DNA from: Planococcus citri | Taxonomy: Eukaryota; Arthropoda; Insecta; Hemiptera; Pseudococcidae | NCBI RefSeq assembly: GCF_950023065.1 | Contig: NC_088678.1 | Span: forward strand, 43,948,580 to 44,012,579 | Length of the DNA stretch: 64,000 nt | Reading direction: 5' to 3' | Shown: positions 1-13,200 of the stretch, piece by piece | How positions within the stretch are numbered: position 1 is the stretch's first letter | How the letters are laid out: each line of letters begins with the position of its first letter | Notes under the pieces: generated by a model | Databases searched by the model: none | Told to the model about the DNA's origin: nothing | Seen by the model: the letters and a program-made list of their open reading frames with translations, nothing else | Position numbers and translations under genes: made by a program

Positions 1-1659
1 TTTTCTGCCTAGTTCATTGATTTGACTTCTCTGCATGTACCTACAAGGTAAGTAGGATAGGAGAATAGCGGTAACTTTCGGAATTTATAATTTTGACATG
101 GGTTGCGGTAGATGAGTGAATGAGTTCTTCTGTTTTGTCTTGGATTCTGGATAGGTATGTCACTCGAGAATAAACTCGAAGATTGCATTAAATTTGAAAT
201 CTGCTACTTTCAGAGCCATAGGGATTTTCATTTCATAATTCCATACGTATTAGTATGTTGGAAGTGTTTACTTGAATATTTTATCAACTCAATTTCAACA
301 AAAGTCACACACATGGATTTGCACCTACAAATAGCATTCGCAGCCTATTCAACAAAGCCCTCCTCGATATAAGCTTTCTAAAGTGTTGGTATAACTTCAA
401 AAAACAAAGTAGTTATGTTGGTAAAAAAAAAATGGCAAATTCGAAGGAAAAAAATTAATGAAATCTCAGAAAAAAGAAGATGGATAACCGTATGAAGCGT
501 CCGTTAACAATTGCACTCGCAATAGATAAAAAGGAGAGTAAAAAAAAAACGCAAGCATCGAGTGAAAATGCTGTCGTGCGTTAATGCTAACGAATGCAAA
601 ACATATAGCTGTGTTAAAAAGAATAAAAACCAGCCGATGAAAATTTTTATTCCGAGTGTTTTCGCGAAAGCGGAAAACATCACCGAGCAGTTCTCTTCTC
701 TTTGATACTCGTCGCGATTCTGGCTGCAAAATCGTGAAGGAATTTTCAAGCGTGGCAAATTCTTGGGCTAATTTTTGTAAAAATGTTTTAGTAAAATGAA
801 AAACGTGGAGAAATTTTTTCTTCATACGGGATTATTGATTCGTGGCTGGAATTTCTTCGAGTTTACTGAAATAAACCGTAAACTAAGTATGATTGTCACA
901 TATTCAGCTTGACATCCGCATTGGGCTCCAAAATATACCATATAAAAAATAAACTCGTTGTCTTCGCGGAAAATAGACGCCTAGAATTCACTCTATATGA
1001 AAATTGATTGAGGTTCCATGTGACAATTCTTCGAATAGACTTATTCTGTTGTTTATTTTTTTTAGAGTCTGAAATACGAGTAAATCGAGCGAAAATAAAT
1101 TCTAATATAAAATGTAGACTTTAAAGACCCCCTCGACATATTTATAAAAATCTTCAAACGTTCGTATTTAAGTAAATTTGAATTTTCCATATGTGTACGG
1201 GTACGTTGATTCAGGATAGGTTGCTACTGTACATACGTGTTTGGTACGAGTTGGGTTAGATCCCTCGAGATGACAGTGAAGTTATTTACATAGTGAAAGA
1301 AGTCTGCGAACGTTTCGAGAATACGAAATTATTTAATTGTATCTATGATTGAATAGAACCATAAAATTGATATATTGCGAATTTTTTCACGACCTTTTTC
1401 ATTTATTTCTCCATAAAACGCGATTGGATGAATTTGAAAAAATGATATTTTTACACTTCGTGTCAACTATCGTGTTTTATTTCGACGGCAAAATAGCTAT
1501 TTTTATCATGTTTTCCTTATCGTCTAGCCGACGAGTGAAAAAATATGACCCTGAAAAGTGAAAAATTCTCGAGGTAATTGCGCTAAAATGTTTCAGTCGA
1601 CGATGTACGTAATTGAAGTTATACGAGATCAAGTTTATAAATTAAACGTAGAATGTAGG
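1..1659. other. No gene seen
   Basis: AT-rich sequence with scattered short ORFs lacking splice context or protein-like composition. It may be intergenic or an intron of a long sei 5' transcript. Confidence 0.6.
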
Positions 1660-1661
1660 TA

Positions 1662-2441
1662 CAGTAGTCCCCGCTTAATGTAGTCGCGGTTAATAGAATA
1701 ATTCGGATAATGGAATCGAAATGGGTTGGGACGGAACGCTTGCATCCTCTTACATGTAAATTTTATCGCTTATTGTAGTGAAAAAGTGCATTGAGTTCGG
1801 TTAATAGAATTGATTAATCTTCAAAAGTTGGAGAAAATCACGGAAATTCGACAAAATTTAACAAAAAATGCATGAAAAAGACATGTTTTGAACATGTTAA
1901 GATGGCATAAAAACACAAAATGAAGATTATTTTGTAAAGAGTGAAAATTGACAGAAAAATATGATGAAATTTTTGTAAAATTTTATAAAAATTGTCCAAA
2001 AGAATGTTCAAAACATATTAAAAAACTAAATGTACCCAACTAAACAACCAAAAATGTACTGAAATCGACTCCTAAAAACCATCAAAAAGTGATGAAATTG
2101 CAACAAAATTTGGAATTTTGTGTTTTTATCCTTCAGGTTTCTCTGGTTCATAGAATGAAACATATCCGGTCCCAACTCGATTTTAATAAAGAAGTCTAAG
2201 TAGAAATTGGAAATTTGTTTGTGAAAATGATGGAAATTATGCTGAAGGAAGTCCAAGCTTATTTATGACCATGGGGAATGCCCAAATACGAGTAGAATTT
2301 TTGTGGTACGAGGTTATAATATAAGCAAAGACACAGGATACATATTTTGAAATTTTTTCTTGGACCGCTTATTAGAATATCCCGGTTAATAGAATTGAAA
2401 TTACCTCGGCCCAAACCGATTCCATTAAGCGGGGACTACTG
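1662..2441. mobile_element. Non-autonomous pogo/Tc1-mariner-like element, 780 bp
   Basis: Perfect 19-bp terminal inverted repeats (CAGTAGTCCCCGCTTAATG) with a TA on each side (1660-1661, 2442-2443), the expected mariner-superfamily target duplication. Subterminal GGTTAATAGAAT words also occur inverted near both ends. No transposase frame inside. The CAGT start and the C/T-rich then AT-rich end resemble pogo/Tigger termini. Confidence 0.85.
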
Positions 2442-2443
2442 TA

Positions 2444-5400
2444 TATTAGAATTCGTGCGGTGCGGTTAGATCAGTAAAAACCTCTGTCTAATAATAAAGT
2501 TGTAAACTGTTGGAAATGACTCGATGATAGCGAGGAAAATTTGATATAAAGTTGAGGAAATTGTTTGGAAACGATTTTATAAGAGACGTTTTAATTTGAA
2601 ATCTTTCTAATACCAGGGCATGCCCCTGTTGGGATTTTTGTATTGAATAAAAAGTTGAAAGTGTGTGTTTTGTCCGAAAGTTCAATTTCTCCTATTTTAT
2701 TTTTTTCAGTGATAATATTCGTATTGGATTTTGTTTTTAAAACATTTCGGTGATTTATCGAGCATTTCGAATTAATTTTTCATAATTCATGTCAAAATTA
2801 CATTTTTTGATGTTAATTTCATTTCATCGGACTTTGTTTGCGTAAAATAAATTTTAAAAAGTGAGGAACAGAAAACCACGAACAATAACAATAATAAGAC
2901 AGTCGAGAAAGGTATTTCAGCTTTTTTCCCTCTTTTCAACATCTGCTTAAACTCGTGTAATTAAAATGTGACATTTTTAATGATCATCTGTGCTTCAGCA
3001 TCACGTGAGTAAGCTAGTTTCTCCTTTACCTCCAGGCTAGAACACGAGACATAAAAAAAATCAATAATGTGAACTCTCCGAGTTTGAACGAAAAAGCTGA
3101 ATATAAGCATCTGATTGTTTTGCAACCCACAGTGGTAAAAAAAATACTATCTTTCCGACGTTGTTTTCAAAATTTAAATCTTGGGTAAAATATTTACACA
3201 ATAAGTATATGTGAAAATGTTTCCTAATTTTTTGAAATGAAATTATAGAATGTTTGTACGAAGCATGCTGGGAACATTCTTGTGACAGAAAAAGAGCGGA
3301 ATAAAATTTGAAAATGATACGAGTATTTTTTTCATTTTACAAATTATTATCGAACTGTGAAAAAATCGACCAAATGAAACACGTGGTCTTTTGATGAGAA
3401 GTAGTCAATTGGTGTGAAATAATGCTTTTAAAATTCCGCTGCTGCGCTACCCACCGTAATTGCATTGTTGAAGATGTTAATAAATTTGCCTAACCTGACG
3501 CCGTGAATCGCGTAAGTATGTACATGATTGGTTGATTCATTCGAATTCGAATGGTATTATCTACATATTTTCGTTGTTTCAGTGTGATTTTTTAAAAGTA
3601 ACTATTGAAGAAAAAAATCACTTTTTCTGCTATTATTTTAATAATCACACTTCATTAAAAAAAAAAAAAATGATATGATAGGCAACAATAGTAACATTAA
3701 CTATAGAACTTTTTAGTTTGGAAATGGAGCTCGAAAATGAATTCTTAAATTAGGTACCTACATTTAACTGATGCAGAGACAAAGTTGAGGAAAAAATGAT
3801 TATATTTTGTAGTGCGAGTTCAACAGTGAACTTTTGACCAATTTTTATTGGGAAATTCAACGATTCATCGAACAATTGATATGCATCACTTCAGATGGAA
3901 TGTCTTTTGATGGAAATTGCTTTTGTTGTAGGTACAGAAGTCGAGAATATTTGCTCTAGAATCCGGGCAAAACCGTGCTAAATTGGGTACTCAGGTTGCG
4001 TCATTGTTTTCCTTTGATGTTAAACCTTTGATGAGATATTTATACATGGTGCCTATTTGCCTATTTAGACCTACGCGTAAAAGTGACAAAAATTATTCGA
4101 CGAAGTTAAACGATTCCTTTTGTGAATTGACTGAGTGGAGTGGTACTTACAATTAGTTATCGTATCGATTCTTGACCTAACTTCCATATTATTGCCATAA
4201 AATCAAATTAATTGGTAGAGTAGGTACCATAGGTATATCACTTGGCATATCTCAATATTCCATATCCATCAAATCAACTTCTTCGTACCACAGAATGTAT
4301 TTATAAGTCCAAAGGGCAGAGAGCAATAAATATATCTCCTATCTGACATGGTCACTTTAATTTATGACGATTCATTGTACCAAAAATGGTCGAATTTACC
4401 AAAGAGTTTTCAGTTATGACTTTTATCACAAAATGTGCTTCAGCTACGTCGAGTACCTACTATTATAAGAAAACGCAACAACAGACCAAGTTTCTATGTA
4501 CATACTTGTACATGATACTTCTACTCTCGTTGTTTGAATTTCCTTTGTCGTTTGTTCAAGTTTTTTCAGTCGAAAGAAAAACCTACCTCAAAAAAAGTAT
4601 ACGTAACAGCTGAAATTTACCGCGCTGGATGATGTTGAAAAATGATGCGAGATTTTTACATCATTAATGTTCTTTTCGCGCTGTAGTAACGCTTATTTTA
4701 CTCGTATTTTACGTGTAACTTACCTACTACGCCGGTTAAGTTCAAATTGGATATTTTTCGAGGTTGAAAGAACTACCTCCTGAAGTTTCTTAAGATACTT
4801 TCTTATAAATTTGTTTTTCTTTGCTTTGCTGATTTTGTAATTACTCGAGCTGAATTATAATATTATCTCGATTTCCTTCGAAACCTTTCAAAGAAAATAA
4901 TTTCCTTCCTTGTGAAATGATATTGCGGAAATACGTAGTTTTTTCTCGTTAATTATTGCATGGTATGAGTGCTGTTATAAAAGTGTCATCGAGCTGGTGC
5001 TGGTACGATGATGACTTGCGGATTGTTTTTGATGATTTTTTTATTCTCGTTTCCCTTACTACATAGATTTCTTCATGTTGTATGTTCTTGGTTCTTTCAA
5101 CAAGAATCCCAGATGCATTTGTAAGTATGTCTTTCTGTGTTGTCGATTCGCCTTGATCATTTTAATCGACTTTGAGTGATGTTGATATGGAGCTAGTTCT
5201 TAAATACATAGCAAGTTGTACTTATTTTAGAGCACGGCGAACAAAAATCTCCATTCGTGAACTTTTTTCATATTTTCACTAAAAAAATAGTTAAGTAGAT
5301 ATCATTTTGAAGATGGAAAAAATACATTAAGAATGTTTCAAATTAAAAATTCAATCGAGTTACTCTATTATCGGACAAATTATTCGACATCTCAAACCAT

Positions 5401-8400
5401 ACACCCGATATATTGGTAAGTAATTCATCAGCCGCTCAAACCGTCGATCAAGGTTTTAAAAATTCGTCAAATAAGGCGAATTTGTTAATTTTTTATTCGG
5501 AACTATTCCATGTAAATAAAACATTCAACTTGAAAGTTGAAAGTGACGGAAAAGTACCCTCGTGTAAAAGTAATGTCCTTATTACGTCACTCATTATCAC
5601 GAAGTAACCGGGAAAATTTTCCAAAAACAGTTTAAAATTCTGCTCAACAGGGACCTTGTACAGTTCGTATTAAAATGAGGAGCTCTTCCGAAATAATTGA
5701 TTCTATTCAGCATCTATTTAATATTGTTAAAAGTAAAATGTAAATAAACAAAATTCAAAATGGAGCGACGACGTAAAGTCTTGTTTAATCGACTGAAGTA
5801 TTCCGACTAGGTACTTACTTAATAATTTTCAAAAATAAGGATCGGCGATATTAGAAGGAAGGAAGATGTTAGCGTAGATAGTGAATTTGTAAATTTTCAC
5901 TAATTTCAGTAAGAATGTCCCCAAACGAAGACGGATAATTGTACGTTTAAGCTAAGACTTTTCTCATTGACTCTATACTCGTGAGACACTCTATACTAGA
6001 TAATTGTCAAGTACCATGCATATAGAATATAGAATGCATTAATGTGTTGGAGTAACGCACTAACGTAGGTATTTTAACAATTCATTTTTCATTCGAAGCT
6101 TAAACGATAAACTCGTTTGCTTTTAAATGAGGTAGCAAACATTGCTTGGATGTATGGGGGGTGAGAATTGAGAATAGGAAAAAAAAGGTACCTCGCATTT
6201 TTTGCGTTCCAAACGAAAAATTACAACAATTCAACAAATTGCTCCTTGCGCGACTATTCTTCAATTTTGTTAATCGAACCGACGTTTTGTACAAATTAGT
6301 CGTAATAAATTGACGATTCGATCGGGTTAAGGCGTTGAGATGTTGAAGAGAGGTGAAAAATTACGCAATTTGGCATGAATAGTGTGACGAAATTTTGTAG
6401 CGTTTCCAAGTAGAGTTTTTGTGTACGCGTAAATGGGTCAATCATCGGATTATTTGATGTTGCTTTTTATTAGTTTTCTATTTTATAATAGGTATCGTTT
6501 TAATGTGATGTAGGCATACTTTACTTGTAGCTTTTTTTTTTGTTTTTTAAAAATACCTTTTAAAGATGTTTTTCTACAATTTCATACAAAGAGTTAGAAC
6601 ATACAAAATGTTATCTTTGCAAAATGTAGCCTTTTATAGAAGATTTATTTGTCTGCTATTGAAATTACAGTATTACGCATTGGTAAAATAGGTACTAAGA
6701 CTTACAAATATGTTGAAAAGTGAATTCTGTCAAACAGATTTTCATGCTCGATGAAATAAATTTATTGGATAAAAAATTGCACGAATTATGCGTTGGTATT
6801 TTTTAACTTTATTCAAACAGATTGATTTTTTTCCTTTGACAGTTTTTTCAATTTATGTGTGTAACTTTAAAATTTTAATTTCTTCGTAGGAAAAAAATTC
6901 AAGGAAATTTTCTTCACAACTCGTCAAAACTTTAAGAAAAAGTGATTCTGCTTTTCTCATACGTTGTATTCATCTCACGTTCTCTTTATTTTTTTTATAG
7001 AGTATTATAGAAGGTATTCTACACCTACTTCAAAACAAGAAAGACAAATCTTATTGCTTCAAACGCCTAATTCTTTTTCTTCGTGAAACTGATACGTACC
7101 ACTTACCTTTTTTTAATATGATAAATTTGAAAGGAAATCCTTCAATTTCGGCTGAAGTGAGAGCTGTAGAAAGAGCACGTTCGTTCGAAAATTTTAGTAA
7201 GTAACCCAAATTCTAGCTGTCCTAATTAGTTTTTCTATTCTTTGAAATTTTTTGAAAATTAAAAAATTTCGATTTCCTAGACTTTTTTCTTATTTTTCTA
7301 ATCACAAGGAAACCACTCAAGGTGAATGTATAACGAGACGAGGACTACTATATTGACATCGTTTTACTTTCCCTTTTTTCTTCCACCGTTATTGTGTCAC
7401 ATTATCCAAATAGGTTTTATTTTCTGCTCTCGAAACGAGACAATATCAGTTTAATTATTTTTTAAGCTGTTGTGAAGCCTACATTATTCTCCAGCCAATT
7501 GGAAAGGCTATGAAATCGGTAAAAATTAATTCAGCTATTACATACAAATACAAATACCATTTTCTATCTAGGTTCTATTTAGTTTGAAAGTACAAATTTT
7601 TGAACCTACAAACATGAACTTTTTCCTTCGAGAAATTTGCATGCTTAAAATAAGCACCTTTGAAGAAAAGTTCAATTTTTAAGTTTTTTTTGCAAAACGA
7701 ACGTTTGATCCAAAATTGCTTTCGAGGGAACCTTTTCTCCTCCGATTGAGCTGAAATTTGATTCGCTGGACGAGCATGTCACCCAGACCTTAGAAAATAT
7801 AAATTTTGATGCCACCGAAGTTAGTTTTTCGATTTGTGGTGAATTTTAAAAAATTGCGGAAATTGACTCGGTACGAGTATTTCGTAAATTAATTTTCCGA
7901 GTCAAGAACATGAAAACGTATGAAGTCGACTCTCCGTTAGTTTTTGCCACAAATGTCTCAAAATTTCTTCTACCTTCCAAAGTCGATCCCCTGAATCGAT
8001 TGCCACCATTTTTGAGTTGATCTGGAGCCTCCAGCATCAAATTTTCCAGAAAGTGCTGTAATTAACTTCGGTGGCTGAAAATTTAATCCTATCATAACCT
8101 CGACATTCCGAATAAATTAAGGCAGGAGAATTGCAAATCCGAAGTGACGGGTTGTGAAAATTGCACCTACTATTTTTTAAAAGTCGCATCTCAAATTTAA
8201 AAAAAAAAACAAACAAAATATGTAGGTACCTACCTAGTCAACTTTTGCAACAAATTTTTACCTGCTGAAAATTTTTTATAATGACAATTGTTGCATCTTT
8301 AATCCTTTTTCCCACAGAAAATCTCAATTTTTACTTTGTTCATTTTAGTTAAATTTGATCTTTTAAATCTTACAAAAATATTTTTTTTGCTGCAATTTTA

Positions 8401-10195
8401 AAAAAACACCTAATCCTTCTTTCATTTCACTGGCTTTTCTTTCCCAGTTTGAAATTTCTCTGAAAAAGTTTTCTTTTTTTCCACTGTTTAAATTTAGATA
8501 ATCCTGTTTTACCTTCTGCTCAAATATGGAAAAACTGTTTCATAGATACGTCGCAATTTGGATAGAAAATTTTATTCACTTCAAATATGAGCAATATACT
8601 TGCACTTATACTGAAAGTATCGTGTTATTTTCTATGTACGACGCTCATATAAAATAGGATAAATTACATTTTCATAACATCTTCACTCTCCAGTGTGTGT
8701 GCTTCAAGACCAACAGTTTCTGAGAAAAAAGTTGAGTAGGTACTTGTTACTTCAACTACGATATTTTACATTAATATTACTTAACCAAACAATGTTGTAA
8801 CATGTGCAAACATTTGACTAGAAAATTATGGAAAAATAAACAGTAAGTATTTATGTTCACTCTATTCAAGTGACTATTTTGTTAGGATATAGGTACCTAT
8901 TTTATGTCGAGGTGACGAGTCGTCAGTCAGTTGTATCCTCGAAAAAGAAATTCACTCTGTAAAATTGAGATTTGCTTTTAGAGTACTTGATGGATTCGAA
9001 AAATGAATAATGTGTTTTGAAATCTTTTTGTTGGCATTGCATTTTTACAAGAGATGTTTTCATTCGCAGTATCAATCCTTACTTGTGTATTTTTATGCAC
9101 ATGGTTCTATTCTCAAGAAGTCTTATATGCAAGCAGTTATCCTCATATATTACGTTATTTATCCACCTGTCTGTGAAAAATTGCTTTTATTGAGAATAGG
9201 TTTCTTCTAACGAATTGTGATATTTGTCGCTTTATTGGAAATGAATTTCTCCTGTAGGTACATACAACATGTGTGAATTCTAGAAAAAATCCATTAGCTT
9301 CATGATTACTTATTTTCGACCCTTAAAACTTTCAAATCGTTTTTATTGTTGTTTGCTTCTCGTTACGCTAAAAGTTAAATCTCGAATTGTATAATGTATT
9401 TGACAATTTTCTGCAGTTTCGTAATTGTTGCTTCGCTTCCAATCATCCATTTACCTCTGAATAGGTACTTTTTTCTTTCGTTTCTATTTTATATAGGTAC
9501 ATACATAGATACCCCACACTTTCTTCTTCTTTCAAAAAGAAAGTTCTACTGAAGATGGTTTGATGTATTCGCTGAGAAAGAAAAAGTACAGTATTTTAGT
9601 TTAAAAATGCATACGGTTCGATACCCGAACAGTTCATTGCGATTACTCGATCGAGATGAATTTTTCATTATTAAAGACAAAATTCATTTAATGCGGTGTT
9701 AAAAGTGTTATTTTTTTCCTGTCGCGTTACACTTTATCTATTTATAAACGACCACAACAGACCGCCTTTGGATTCGTTTATGCGTCTTTTTTTATGTGGT
9801 CGGTGATTGTTTATTATAGCGTTAACACAGATGCATCGACGGTTTGCATTTTTTATATTTTCACCATTCACCATTCACCATGTAGTGTGATACAGTGAGC
9901 TGTGTTTTTTTTCGATCATCATTTTCGCGATGAAAGCCGCAACGTGCGTGCTTCTGTTTTTAAATCATGTAGTCGTAGTCGTGTTATTAAAATGTACGTA
10001 GGAAAAAATTGCTTATCTGGCCTAGCTGTGCTAGAAATATACGAATAAACATGGAAGGTTTTTCGAGTTATTTCCAAAAGTTGCATCAGTGGTTGTGTAG
10101 TGCTAGTAATGATGTATTTTTTAAATTGAAGATGTTCGCGATTAACGTATTTTGATTGGTTGATTTCTGAGTGAAATTTATCTGCTAGGAAAATC
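2444..10195. other. No gene seen; sequence upstream of the sei short-isoform start
   Basis: Mostly unique AT-rich DNA with dispersed GGTACCTACC-like and TACTCGTA-like words and one small inverted repeat (7804-8082). TATAAA at 9743-9748 and a CACCATT triple repeat at 9864-9881 precede the putative first coding exon. No PAS-domain exon was found here by eye. Confidence 0.55.
7804..8082. repeat. Short inverted-repeat element (possible transposon remnant)
   Basis: GCCACCGAAGTTA at 7811-7823 is inverted at 8063-8075, with weaker matching of the ATTTT flanks, enclosing about 240 bp. No target duplication is clear. The preceding 100 bp (CTCCTCCGATTGAGCTG) also looks like repeat-derived sequence. 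Confidence 0.4.
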
Positions 10196-10231
10196 ATGAA
10201 TTTAAACATACCGGAGTCACCGCTTAAAACG
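10196..10231 (+). CDS. sei: Putative first coding exon of sei
   Basis: ATG at 10196 opens 12 codons (MNLNIPESPLKT) ending in phase 0 at a GTCAGT donor (10232). The first certain exon (14586) starts in phase 0 with VLSLGAD, so the join reads PLKTVLSLGAD. That suits the region just before S1 in ERG channels, but it is inferred from frame and context only. A TATAAA at 9743-9748 lies about 450 bp upstream and could mark a promoter for this short isoform. Alternatives are a longer upstream N-terminus joined to exon 2, or both forms being made from different promoters. Confidence 0.5.
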
Positions 10232-13200
10232 GTCAGTTGGTAATTCTGTTATAATTCTATAACTTTTAATTATTTTAATTTTTTTTTTAATGAATGGGTA
10301 TGCTCATAGATTGGTTGATGATGATTTTTTCATGTAGATATAGTCAATAATTATTGAGTACATTTCTGAATCAGTGATGTTTTAGAAGAGACCCAAATTG
10401 TTATGAATTTGGAAAAATTCCTAATAAAACAGAACTTCTTATACCCTCATTCCACCTAATGTTACTATTTTTTGCTCTAATAGCCAATAAGTAGGTAAGA
10501 AACACGTATTACAAATTGTTAATACCTACTACAAGTAAAAACGTACATTTATGTGGGTAGTTAGGTGCCATCTACAAAGTAGGAAATACCAGGAAGTTTG
10601 ATTTTGATTACCTACTTATACTCGTACTTTAATTTTTTAATCAAAATTCAGCTGGAAAAGAAAAATATTTATCAATGTCTTCTCCTTCGAAAGTATTCAT
10701 CGAAGCGAAAAATTCTGGGGATGAAGGTATACTTTCATTTACTTATGAGTTGAAACGAAGTTTTTTTTTCAATTCGTTGGCGTCTGATGTGTAAACATGA
10801 CGTGATTTAGTCTTGGGGATTATCAGTTCGAAGTAACAATATGGTGCGGATTAGATATCCGTATTATTTGTCAACCAATGCAGCAGCTGGCAAAAGCAAA
10901 ATGTAATCAATATTTGACCCAAGAGGCTGCAGATGAGAATATAATTTCGGTCTGCCGAGCTGTAAGAGTATCTACAGCTTGTAAGTTTTCTATAAAGTAT
11001 ACAAGTACGACCATTCGTAAGTTGTCCAATGTGTTAGTACGAGTATAAAATCATTAAACGAGGATCGTAAAACACCACCACCTCCATACCGGTAAAATTC
11101 TAACGTAACATATCGTAAACAGATAAACATTCAAAGAAAAGAAAAACGTTTAAGAATGAAACGTTGATTAACCGTACCTACGCTTACAATAATCGTCGAA
11201 CGTGTGAGTTATAAACATTGAATTTTGAACGGAAGCCAAATTTCAATTTTTTCGTGTATAATTACTTACAATACCTACTCAATAATGTGTTAGTAAAATT
11301 ATCAACGAAAAGCTCTCGTACATTATACGGTGTGTTTTTTTCCCCAGCACGTCCGGCGCGGCGGAGCATTTCAATGTTTGTACCACTTGCGTTTCTGGGA
11401 TCTGTAATAATACGAATGTAGTGCTTTCTTGCATCTGCAAATAGGCATGAAATATGTGGAAAATTATCCCCTGTTGAGCGTTGAGTGAATGTGGTTTGAT
11501 GTTAATAGGATTTCTCGTATAGTTGGGTCGTATGTTAGTAGGTAAATTAGATGTCGTGAGATTTAAAGCTATAAAATAGCTCTCGCGTACCTATTCCAAT
11601 TATGTGTATACGTTTATCTCCTTCGTGGTATATCTCTGATGATTTCTAGGCTTATTATGAGAATTTAGATGGGTATTTGCTCAAGTAATCCGTGTGGAAA
11701 TTAAATTTTAAAATGCGTGTAGTGCAAAAATTCGAATTTTACGTTTGTTTGAAAAATTTAATCGCTTTGATGAGCAAGCACTTGTATACATATATTCGAA
11801 TAATATACTTAACAGGTTTAATAAATTGTTTTCGAAAAAAATTTTGGGCCAATTAAAAACAAAGTATGTTCTTTTCTAAAAGTTTAAAGAACTCCCAAAC
11901 ACGCGGAGATAGTTCGATGCCTTAGAACGCCATTATTTTGGCTGTATGCCGGAATAAATGAAATTCTTAAACAACTTATCGTTTTATATATTGCTGTGTT
12001 ATTTTGCTGTTCGCTTGATCTTGACATATTAACGTAAGAAAAAAAATTCAAGTCTTTCCATGTACGTAAGTTCATAAAGCTTTTAAAGTAGCTCGAATAT
12101 TGTTATTTACGTCCAAGTGGGAATCTGGGTGAGATCTTGAGTGCATATGTTTGTACACGACAGGTCTTGTGCGTAATAAAATCCTTAAAATAAAAGGCAC
12201 AACGTTTACCGATCAATACGTACGTATACCTAAACCTACACAGAAAATTGTTGCTCACAGTATGCCCCATAAGGTGTAGTGTTTGGTAATTTTTCAAAAA
12301 AGCTCAATTTTAGTTGAAAACCCCCTCACTAGATAAAATAAACTCATCAAAAAAATATATAAAAATTCGAAAAAATTCAATTTTTAATTCCAAACATCAA
12401 AAAAAGTTTAAATTAATTCAGTTGTCTTATTTTGACCTCTTTTTGACGTATTTCACGAAAAAGTTGATGAAAATTACACTTCTAGCAAAAAAATTGAAAT
12501 TCGTTTGTTTTTTCAATTCCCTCAGAATTTTGATTTTTTTTTGTGATGAGTTCATTTCATCGAGTGAAAGGAGGTTTTCAACTTTTTCAACGGATATGCA
12601 AAAATAGGGGTCAAATGGATCAACTTCACCAATCAAAACTTTTATTCATGTTTTAAATCAAAAAATCGCATTTTTTCGCAAACTTTCAATTTTTTTAAAT
12701 CGACTTTACGAAATAATACCATCCCAATTTTTTAGTATGTTGTTCAGCATGAAAAGTTGTCCGTAATATATTTTTTCGGCATTTTTGAGAGTCGGAACGA
12801 TGTAAAAACTATGTTTTGAAACTTTTCGAACTAATTTTTCGTACGAAAAAAGTGGCAACACTGATTTTTATGATACCACCAAAAAGCCTTTCAAATCTCC
12901 CTAACTATTGGAAAAAGTTCTATTTTGGTAGGTATCGTGGTTATCGAGTGATCCACTGCTGAAATGGATGATAGGTATTTTAACTTCACTGAAAACTTTG
13001 ACACCCCCTAGCATGCCTTTAAAAAAGAGCTAGAGAGCTGCGATTTTCGCCATTGGTCATCCCTTCGGAAGGTCTTTCCACAGAAAATTGTTTTGAAATA
13101 TCGCCCCTCCACTTACCACTTCTTGGTCGAATTGAATTAAGTGGATGACCCATCATTAATGTGTGGAATTATTCTTCATCGATCAGATATGTGACTCTTG

